DNA of 64,000 nucleotides, from positions 1 to 64,000 of the forward strand of contig CAVZLD010000009.1 of NCBI GenBank assembly GCA_963776055.1, given 5' to 3'. The notes below the pieces were generated by a model that did not search any database, was not told where the DNA came from, and saw nothing but the letters and a program-made list of their open reading frames with translations. This document shows positions 58,277 through 64,000 of this stretch, piece by piece; positions within the stretch are counted from its first letter, which is position 1, and each line of letters starts with the position of its first letter. The position numbers were made by a program, and so were the translations under genes. Source of the stretch: CAVZLD01 sp963776055 (GTDB taxonomy: Bacteria > Planctomycetota > Planctomycetia > Pirellulales > Pirellulaceae).

Positions 58277-59047
58277 ATGGTATCGGAAGAGCGACGCAGT
58301 CGTTTGCTGGAAACCGTTCGTCAACGTGGCTTCGCGTCGTTGCCTGAACTTGCCCAGGAGCTGCAGGTTTCCCCGTCGACCATTCGGCGTGATCTAGATT
58401 TTCTTGAGGAGACCGGCGAAGCCAAGCGAACCCATGGGGGCGTGTTTTACACCGGGCCATCGCCGAAGCTACCGCACTTCGAGCAGCGGCAGCGCGCCGA
58501 ATGGGACAAGAAGAAGCAGATTGCCGCTCGCGCAGCGGAGCTCGTGGAGGAAGGTGACACGATCCTGCTGGACGGGGGGAGCACGACCTACGAGTTTGCG
58601 CAGCATCTGGTGGGACGCAGCCTGCAAGTCGTCACGAATTCGCTGCCCGTGGCTACCTTGCTGACGTCGCGCGGGAGCCATGATCTGGTGTTGATCGGCG
58701 GTTACGTGCACCAACGGACGGGCGTCAGTCTGGGGCCGTACGCCAACCAGATGCTGCAGGAACTAACGGTGCAGCGGGCGTTTTTGAGTGTCGCGGGGAT
58801 CACCGGCCGCGGATGTTTTAACAGCAACCTGCTGTTGGTGGAGACGGAGCAGGCAATGATGCGAGCGGCGGAAGAGGTCGTCGTGCTGGCCGACAGCACA
58901 AAGTTCGGTCATCAGAGTCTCGCGCGGATGTGCGAGCTCGCGGCGGTCGATTCGTTTGTGGTTGATGACGAAATCGATGAACAATGGCAACACAAAATTG
59001 ACGCGGCCGGTTCTCGTCTGCTGATCGCCAACAGCGATCCGCAATGA
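58277..59047 (+). CDS. DeoR/GlpR-family transcriptional regulator of the BMC operon
   Basis: 256 residues. The N-terminal helix-turn-helix is clear: RQRGFASLPELAQELQVSPS, then TIRRDLDFLEETGEAKRTHG. The C-terminal sugar-sensing domain has AAELVEEGDTILLDGGSTTY, the phosphate-binding DGGSTT loop, and VVVLADSTKFGHQSLARMCE. Such regulators usually repress catabolic operons and are released by a phosphorylated sugar. It is first in the BMC operon; its TGA overlaps an ATG of the next frame. Expected inducer: a fucose/rhamnose-type phosphosugar, by analogy with described PVM microcompartments. Confidence 0.9.
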   Translation: MVSEERRSRLLETVRQRGFASLPELAQELQVSPSTIRRDLDFLEETGEAKRTHGGVFYTGPSPKLPHFEQRQRAEWDKKKQIAARAAELVEEGDTILLDGGSTTYEFAQHLVGRSLQVVTNSLPVATLLTSRGSHDLVLIGGYVHQRTGVSLGPYANQMLQELTVQRAFLSVAGITGRGCFNSNLLLVETEQAMMRAAEEVVVLADSTKFGHQSLARMCELAAVDSFVVDDEIDEQWQHKIDAAGSRLLIANSDPQ

Positions 59048-59085
59048 ACCGGTGGGCGACAACACGGGCAGGAGCGAACGAGATC

Positions 59086-59775
59086 ATGGCTTCGGCAACC
59101 TTGGATCGAGCAACGATCGAACAAATTGTACGGCAGATTGTCTACTCGCAGCCCGAACCGCCCAATGGTTCGCCTCGCACCGAGCAATCGAAATCGGACG
59201 ACAGTCAACTGGTGGTCAGCATTTCCGCTCGTCACTGTCACCTCACCGACGAGCATGTCGAGGTCCTGTTCGGCCCGGGCGCGACACTCAAGCCGATGAA
59301 GGCGCTGTATCAGGACGGTTTCTACGCGGCTGAGCAGACCGTGATGCTGGTCGGTCCGCGACGACGGATGCTGCCGCAGGTCCGAATTCTGGGGCCGACC
59401 CGGCCTCACAGCCAGGTCGAGTTGGCCTTCACTGATGCGATTTCTCTGGGAATTGATCTGCCGGTGCGGATGAGCGGTAACATCCAGGGCACACCGGGTT
59501 GTGTTCTGGTCGGGCCGCACGGCGTCGTCGATCTGCAAGAGGGCGTGATACGCGCTGCGCGGCATGTGCACATGAGTTTTCGCCAGGCCGAGAAACTGGG
59601 TGTCGAAAACGGTCAGCGAATGAGATTGCGAATCGATTCGCCCGGGTGCTCTACCGTCCTGCAGGACGTGATCGTCCGCGCCGATGCAACGAGCAAACTC
59701 GAAGTTCACTTGGATACGGATGAAGGAAATGCCTGCTTCTTGGACGGCGCGACGAAGGTCGAACTGCTGAAGTAG
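59086..59775 (+). CDS. pduL: PduL-type phosphotransacylase with encapsulation peptide
   Basis: 229 residues from ATG 59086 (AGGAG upstream); an ATG at 59044 would overlap the regulator and add 14 residues. The N-terminal helix (ATLDRATIEQIVRQIVYSQ) is amphipathic and followed by a flexible linker, the form of an encapsulation peptide that targets cargo to the shell. Two metal-binding PduL repeats: VSISARHCHLTDEHVEVLFG and AARHVHMSFRQAEKLGVENG, plus GNIQGTPGCVLVGPHG. It moves an acyl group from CoA to phosphate, regenerating CoA inside the compartment. Well supported. Confidence 0.93.
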   Translation: MASATLDRATIEQIVRQIVYSQPEPPNGSPRTEQSKSDDSQLVVSISARHCHLTDEHVEVLFGPGATLKPMKALYQDGFYAAEQTVMLVGPRRRMLPQVRILGPTRPHSQVELAFTDAISLGIDLPVRMSGNIQGTPGCVLVGPHGVVDLQEGVIRAARHVHMSFRQAEKLGVENGQRMRLRIDSPGCSTVLQDVIVRADATSKLEVHLDTDEGNACFLDGATKVELLK

Positions 59776-59858
59776 GTGAGACATTGTGGTCTCAACTTGA
59801 TGTTGTCATCGGGAGCTCGTCTTCCGATGGTCGTTAACCTGCTGGGAGATGCCGAACC

Positions 59859-60158
59859 ATGGCCAAAACGATGGAAGCGCTGGGAATGATTGAAACCAAG
59901 GGCTTTGTCGCCCTGGTGGAAGCCAGTGACGCGATGATGAAAGCCGCGAATGTCACCTTCTTGGGATGGGACAAAGTGGGCAGCGGAATGGTCACCGTTT
60001 TTGTGACCGGGGATGTGGCAGCCGTGAAAGCGGCTACGGACGCGGGAGCCAATGCGGCCGGTCGACTGGGCGAAGTCGTCAGCGTGCAAGTGATTCCGCG
60101 CCCGCACGAAGACTTGCACATCGTGCTACCCGCCCCCATCAAAGCGGCCGCGAAATAG
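59859..60158 (+). CDS. BMC-H hexameric shell protein 1
   Basis: 99 residues. BMC fold: ALGMIETKGFVALVEASDAM, NVTFLGWDKVGSGMVTVFVT, GDVAAVKAATDAGANAAGRL and EVVSVQVIPRPHEDL, then a short Ala/Lys tail. It builds the hexagonal facets of the shell and its pore. Ribosome site GGGAGA before the ATG. Paralogous to the shell gene 70 bp downstream. Confidence 0.93.
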   Translation: MAKTMEALGMIETKGFVALVEASDAMMKAANVTFLGWDKVGSGMVTVFVTGDVAAVKAATDAGANAAGRLGEVVSVQVIPRPHEDLHIVLPAPIKAAAK

Positions 60159-60229
60159 CCGCTGCCGGAATCGACTTCGTGCTGCCCGGTGACCGGACCG
60201 CACTCGTTTACAACCAAGGAATTTGAATC

Positions 60230-60499
60230 ATGCAGAATGCAATCGGTTTAGTGGAAACTCGCGGCCTTGTCGGACTGGTGGAAGCCACCGATGCGATGGC
60301 CAAGGCGGCCAATGTCCAAATTACCAAACGTGTCTCGATCGGTGGCGGGTTGGTGACAACCGTCGTCAGTGGCGACGTGGGAAGTGTGCGGGCCGCCGTC
60401 GAAGCCGGCGCACAGGCCGCCTCTCAGGTCGGCGAGCTGATGGGTAGTCACGTAATTCCGCGTCCTGCCGAAGGACTGATGGAAGCCTACCTGTCCTAA
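60230..60499 (+). CDS. BMC-H hexameric shell protein 2
   Basis: 89 residues, shorter and less extended than shell protein 1: AIGLVETRGLVGLVEATDAM, VQITKRVSIGGGLVTTVVSG, VRAAVEAGAQAASQVGELMG and SHVIPRPAEGLMEA. The RVSIGGGLV stretch lies at the pore position. The two hexamers likely tile together and may differ in what they let through. The leader between the genes has an AAGGAA site just before the ATG. Confidence 0.93.
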   Translation: MQNAIGLVETRGLVGLVEATDAMAKAANVQITKRVSIGGGLVTTVVSGDVGSVRAAVEAGAQAASQVGELMGSHVIPRPAEGLMEAYLS

Positions 60500-60582
60500 A
60501 GGATCGCCCCCGCTGCCCCGCTGCCGTCTCGCTCGCGGCAGTGTCACGATCCGGACGACATTCCGGGAAAGACGGAACGACG

Positions 60583-61767
60583 ATGAAAATCCTCGTGGCG
60601 AATTTGGGTTCAACCAGCTTCAAGTACCGATTGTTCGACATGAGCGACGAGCGTCAGTTGGCTCGTGGCGGTGTGGAACGCATCGGTGCGGCCGAAAGCC
60701 GTTGCTTCGTCGAAGTCGGGCAGACGCGGCGCGAGCACGTCGCCCCGGTTCCCGATCATGCGGTTGCCGTACGAGAGTGCTTGACGCAGTTGACCGATCC
60801 GGAGCACGGTTGTCTGCGTGACGCCCAGGAGGTTGCCGCGATCGGCTTCAAAGCCGTACACGGCGGTCGCCTCACGGGGGTGCAACGCGTCACGCCGGAA
60901 CTGCTGACGGCAATGGAGTCAATGAACCAGGTCGCCCCGGCGCACAACCCTCCCTACATCGCTGCCATGCGTTTGCTCGGCGAGCGATTGCCCGAAATCC
61001 CGCTCGTCGCGGCCTTCGAAACCGGGTTTCACCAGACGGTGCCCGACCGGTTGCGTTATTACGCAATTCCCCGGGCCTGGTCGGAGCAGTGGCACATCCG
61101 CCGGTTCGGCTTTCACGGTGCCAGCCACCGGTACATTGCCGGCCGGATGGCCGAGTTGACCGGACGCGACGACCTGCGCTTGATCTCGTGTCACCTGGGT
61201 GGCTCGAGCAGTTTGTGTGCGATCCGAGGCGGACAGAGCGTGGCGACTTCCATGGGCATGAGTCCGCAATCGGGTTTGCCGCAGAATAACCGCGTCGGCG
61301 ATTTCGATCCGTATGCCCTTCCGTTGATTATGCAGCAGACCGACCAATCGCTCGACGCGGTCCTGCACGAGATGGGCTGCCAGGGCGGGTTGCTGGGAAT
61401 CAGCGGCATCAGTGGCGACATTCGCGATCTGCAACAGGCGGCGGATGATGGGAACGTCGATGCCCAATTGGCCCTGGATGTCTACGTGAGTGACATTCGG
61501 CGTTACCTGGGCGGGTTGCTGGTGGAACTCGGCGGAGCCGATGCGATCGTTTTCACGGGGGGCATTGGCGAGAACGGCGCGGAAATCCGCAGTGCCGTCT
61601 GTCGGAACCTCGAGGAGTTGGGCATCGCTTTGGATGAAGACCGCAATCGAACGACCTGCCAGGAAGGCACGCTCCACGCGGAATCCAGTCGGGTCCAAAT
61701 TTGGGTTGTTCCGACGAACGAAGAACTGGTCGTTGCGCGACAGACCCAGGAACTCATGAAGGAATAA
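60583..61767 (+). CDS. ackA: Acetate/propionate kinase (AckA family)
   Basis: 394 residues from ATG 60583. ASKHA-fold kinase: ILVANLGSTSFKYRLFD (N-terminal phosphate motif), AFETGFHQTVPDRLRYYAIP, RRFGFHGASHRYIAGRMAEL, ISCHLGGSSSLCAIRGGQSV and IVFTGGIGENGAEIR. All signature motifs of acyl-phosphate kinases are present. It turns the acyl phosphate made by PduL into ATP and a carboxylate; usually outside the shell, which fits its lack of an N-terminal encapsulation helix. Position in a BMC operon makes a lactate/propionate-type acid as likely as acetate. Confidence 0.92.
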   Translation: MKILVANLGSTSFKYRLFDMSDERQLARGGVERIGAAESRCFVEVGQTRREHVAPVPDHAVAVRECLTQLTDPEHGCLRDAQEVAAIGFKAVHGGRLTGVQRVTPELLTAMESMNQVAPAHNPPYIAAMRLLGERLPEIPLVAAFETGFHQTVPDRLRYYAIPRAWSEQWHIRRFGFHGASHRYIAGRMAELTGRDDLRLISCHLGGSSSLCAIRGGQSVATSMGMSPQSGLPQNNRVGDFDPYALPLIMQQTDQSLDAVLHEMGCQGGLLGISGISGDIRDLQQAADDGNVDAQLALDVYVSDIRRYLGGLLVELGGADAIVFTGGIGENGAEIRSAVCRNLEELGIALDEDRNRTTCQEGTLHAESSRVQIWVVPTNEELVVARQTQELMKE

Positions 61768-61770
61768 TCG

Positions 61771-62085
61771 ATGTTCGTTGCCAAGGTTACTGGGGCTCTC
61801 GTCGCCACGCAGAAACTGTCCAATCTGGTCGGCTACAAGCTGCTGGTCGTGGAGCCTTATCGCCTGGAGCCGGAGAAACGGAAAAGCCTGACGACGACCG
61901 GACGGACGTTCATCGCCGTCGATACGCTGGGGGCGGGGGAAGGGGAGTTCGTGCTCATTACGCAAGGCTCCAGTGCCCGCATGACACCGGAAACGAAAAG
62001 TATGCCGATCGACACCGTCGTCGTAGGGATCGTCGATCAGGTGCACGTCGACCAGATGTGCGTGTTTTCCCGCCGAGACGATTAA
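61771..62085 (+). CDS. BMC-P (EutN/CcmL-type) pentameric shell vertex protein 1
   Basis: 104 residues, starting three bases after the kinase stop. EutN/CcmL beta-barrel: MFVAKVTGALVATQKLSNLV, GYKLLVVEPYRLEP, FIAVDTLGAGEGEFVLITQG and SSARMTPETKSMPIDTVVVG. Pentamers cap the shell vertices. A second copy lies at 63649-63918. Two or more BMC-P genes per locus is usual for PVM compartments. Confidence 0.93.
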   Translation: MFVAKVTGALVATQKLSNLVGYKLLVVEPYRLEPEKRKSLTTTGRTFIAVDTLGAGEGEFVLITQGSSARMTPETKSMPIDTVVVGIVDQVHVDQMCVFSRRDD

Positions 62086-62165
62086 AGCCCGAAGTCGATC
62101 CGTGTGCCGCGGCGGGTTCGCCCGCAATCACCGCAGGACTCGGACAACAGAACGAGTAATATGCC

Positions 62166-63636
62166 ATGCAACTCAATGAAGAATTGATCCGCAACGTTGT
62201 CAGCCAGGTACTCGCCGAGGTCACTCGTCAGGCGCCCGCCGCCGGAGTTCCTGCCTCGGCCGACCACCGCCCGACGGCGTCTTTCTACGGACGACATGGA
62301 GTCTTCCATTGCGTGAAAGAGGCCGTTGCCGCCGCGCGGACCGCTTTTGAACAGCTTTCCCAACGAACACGGGAAGACCGTCGTCGGATCATCGACCACA
62401 TTCGCCGCATCTCGATCGACCAGTGCGAAGAGTTGGGACGGATGGAAATGGAAGAAACGCAAATCGGTCGCCTGGAGCACAAGATCGACAAACTTCGCAC
62501 GCTCGGCGAACGAACACCCGGCGTGGAGTTCCTGCGCAGTGAAATCTTCAGCGGCGACCACGGACTGGCGGTGATCGAACACGCTCCGTTTGGCGTGATC
62601 GGTGCGATTACCCCCGTGACCCACTCGCTGCCAACCATTACCGGTAACGCGATCAACATGATCGCCGCCGGCAATACGCTGGTCGTCAATCCGCATCCCA
62701 GCGGCAAGCTCGTGGCCGCCGAAGGCGTGCGAAGGTTCAACGAAGCGATCGCGGAGGATATCGGCATTGATAACCTGATTTGCGTGATTGCCGAACCAAC
62801 GCTCGACACCGGCCAACGACATCTTCCGCCATCGCAACATCGCGATGATTTGCGTTACCGGTGGGCCCGCGGTCGCTCGAGCCGCGCTGAACTCCGGCAA
62901 GCGGGCGGTCGTCGCCGGACCGGGCAATCCGCCGGTCGTGGTGGACGAGACGGCTGACCTGGACCGGGCCGCTCGCTCGATCATCGCCGGGGCTGCTTAT
63001 GACAATAACCTGCTGTGCATTGCCGAAAAGCAAGTCTTCGTCGTTGCGGCGGTCTTTGATGCGATGATGGAAGCAATGGACCGAGCGGGCGCCGTCCGCT
63101 TGACGGCGAGCGAGATCGAACGACTGACCGCCGCGGCGATCACGACCGTCGGAGAAGGCGATGCGCGGCATGACGTTCCCGCCAAGGAGTTCCTGGGGAA
63201 AGACGCCTGCGTGCTGGCGCAGGCCGCGGGACGCGACGTCGCCTCCGATACGGAACTGCTCTTTGGCGAAACGGATGAATCCAACCCGTTCGTGCCGGTC
63301 GAACAGATGATGCCCTTCGTTCCCTTCGTTCGCTGTCGCGATGTCGATGAAGCGATTCAGAAGGCGCACGAAAGCGAACACGGTTTCCGGCACACCGCCA
63401 TCATTCACTCGCATAACGTGCGCAACATGACGCGGATGGGACGGATCATGGATACGACCCTGTTTGTCAAGAACGGACCGAGCTTTTCTGCTTTGGGATT
63501 GCAGGGCGAAGGTTACCTGTCGTTCTCGATCGCCACGCCGACCGGTGAAGGAGTCACGACGCCGCTGACATTCACGCGCGAACGTCGATGCTCGATGATC
63601 GAGAGTCTTTGCATCCTTGGAAAGCCTCAAGAGTGA
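62166..63636 (+). CDS. BMC aldehyde dehydrogenase, PduP-like (one frameshift)
   Basis: About 489 residues when joined. The N-terminal helix LNEELIRNVVSQVLAEVTRQ plus Ala/Pro linker is an encapsulation peptide. CoA-acylating aldehyde dehydrogenase core: GVIGAITPVTHSLPTITGNA, AGNTLVVNPHPSGKLVA, then an extra base near 62811 before IAMICVTGGPAVARAALNSG, RAVVAGPGNPPVVVDET and the active Cys in YDNNLLCIAEKQVFVV. The C-terminus has SALGLQGEGYLSFSIATPTG. It oxidises the aldehyde to acyl-CoA, which PduL then uses; in PVM compartments the aldehyde comes from lactaldehyde-producing sugar breakdown. Split in the given sequence. Confidence 0.9.
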
Positions 63637-63648
63637 GTGAGTTTGTCC

Positions 63649-63918
63649 ATGTTGTTGGGTGATGTGATCGGAACGGCTGTCTCTACGGTAAAGCACCGCT
63701 CGATGCAGGGCCATAAACTGCTCGTCGTGCAACCGCTGATGGCGGACAGAATATCACCCGATGGAGATCCGTTGATCGCCGTCGACGGGGTCGGAGCCGG
63801 CACGGGACAGCGCGTGATGTTGACCAGTGACGGTCGCGGTGCACGCGAATTGCTCGGCGCCGACGCGACGCCCGTGCGCTGGACGGTGGTGGCCATCGAG
63901 GACCCCGAAGTTTCGTAA
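63649..63918 (+). CDS. BMC-P (EutN/CcmL-type) pentameric shell vertex protein 2
   Basis: 89 residues from ATG 63649 (a GTG at 63637 is in frame, right after the dehydrogenase stop). LGDVIGTAVSTVKHRSMQGH, KLLVVQPLMADRISPDG, IAVDGVGAGTGQRVMLTSDG and VRWTVVAIEDPEVS match EutN. Slightly shorter than the first pentamer and clearly diverged, so not a recent duplicate. Confidence 0.92.
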   Translation: MLLGDVIGTAVSTVKHRSMQGHKLLVVQPLMADRISPDGDPLIAVDGVGAGTGQRVMLTSDGRGARELLGADATPVRWTVVAIEDPEVS

Positions 63919-63921
63919 TCC

Positions 63922-64000
63922 ATGACCAGTTTTGATGCCCAATTCGTGGAACGCATAGTGCGAGAAGTCATGCGACGACTCGGCGCCCAAGAGGCGTTGT
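63922..64000 (+). CDS. Next BMC cargo protein, N-terminus only
   Basis: ATG 63922; 26 codons before the window ends: SFDAQFVERIVREVMRRLGA. The amphipathic helix is the same kind of encapsulation peptide as in the PduL and aldehyde dehydrogenase genes, so this is a luminal protein. The family cannot be told; in known PVM loci further pentamers, an aldolase and a sugar or lactaldehyde oxidoreductase follow. Confidence 0.6.
   Translation, partial: MTSFDAQFVERIVREVMRRLGAQEAL

Noticed and set aside
60919..62127. 402-codon minus-strand frame
   Set aside because: Antisense to the acetate kinase and first BMC-P genes, which carry all the expected motifs.
1..64000. tRNA, rRNA, insertion sequences or phage genes
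   Set aside because: I found no transposase, integrase or clear RNA gene by eye; a tRNAscan/Infernal run would be needed to exclude small RNAs.

Overview
The window looks like a chromosomal segment of a planctomycete (Planctomycetota, probably Pirellulales/Planctomycetales; genus not determinable by eye). It is GC-rich. The lineage markers are: LEPR-XLL-type N-termini and planctomycete dockerin-like C-termini on giant secreted proteins; PEP-CTERM tails; a DUF1549/DUF1553 cytochrome-like protein with a DUF1501 partner; DUF1080; and a PVM-type bacterial microcompartment (BMC) locus.

Layout. (1) 1-7631, minus strand: an efflux operon with a TolC-like outer-membrane lipoprotein, three tandem paralogous HlyD-like adaptors and the start of a MacB/FtsX permease. 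(2) 8222-9612: a secreted protein with a gingipain-like His/Cys motif pair, followed by 0.6 kb of intergenic repeats including a 23-bp minisatellite. (3) 10278-16529, minus: a one-module NRPS (condensation-adenylation-carrier) fused to a membrane acyltransferase-3-like domain, with a glycosidase-like gene directly downstream. (4) 17019-20318, minus: a 4-hydroxyproline catabolic operon (epimerase, FAD dehydrogenase, DapA-family deaminase). (5) 20647-23776: a BNR_4 protein, then a gene graveyard (truncated cation-efflux gene, broken kinase-WD40 gene). (6) 23979-33990: two CotH/LTD giant surface proteins, a LamG PEP-CTERM protein and a second PEP-CTERM protein. (7) 34274-41031: two beta-propeller glycosidases, an MFS transporter, an anchored beta-repeat protein and a Tat-type aldo/keto reductase. 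(8) 41308-48427: the DUF1549/1553 - DUF1501 - DUF1080 - TIM-barrel set and a DinB gene. (9) 48711-49748: a secretin-like protein. (10) 50277-57249, minus: a compact seven-gene lipid or polyketide operon (SDR, ketosynthase, carrier protein, two CrtI-like flavoproteins, dehydratase, enoyl reductase). (11) 58277-64000: the BMC locus (DeoR regulator, PduL, two BMC-H, acetate kinase, BMC-P, aldehyde dehydrogenase, BMC-P, next cargo gene cut by the window end).

How the genes work together. The BMC genes should convert a sugar-derived aldehyde to an acyl phosphate and ATP inside a shell. The hydroxyproline enzymes should feed 2-oxoglutarate semialdehyde, but the last dehydrogenase is not in the window. 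The ketosynthase/CrtI operon looks like a dedicated acyl-chain modifying assembly line with an unknown product. The NRPS-acyltransferase fusion could load an amino acid, perhaps N-acylate it, and hand it across the membrane to a glycan or lipid; this is the best candidate here for an undescribed system.

Caveat. At least fifteen conserved genes or gene parts are broken by single-base frameshifts, mostly apparent one-base insertions, spread over the whole window. I read most as sequence errors, not decay, and give such genes as one span with the frameshift positions. The exception is 22088-23640, where truncation and an in-frame stop point to real pseudogenes.
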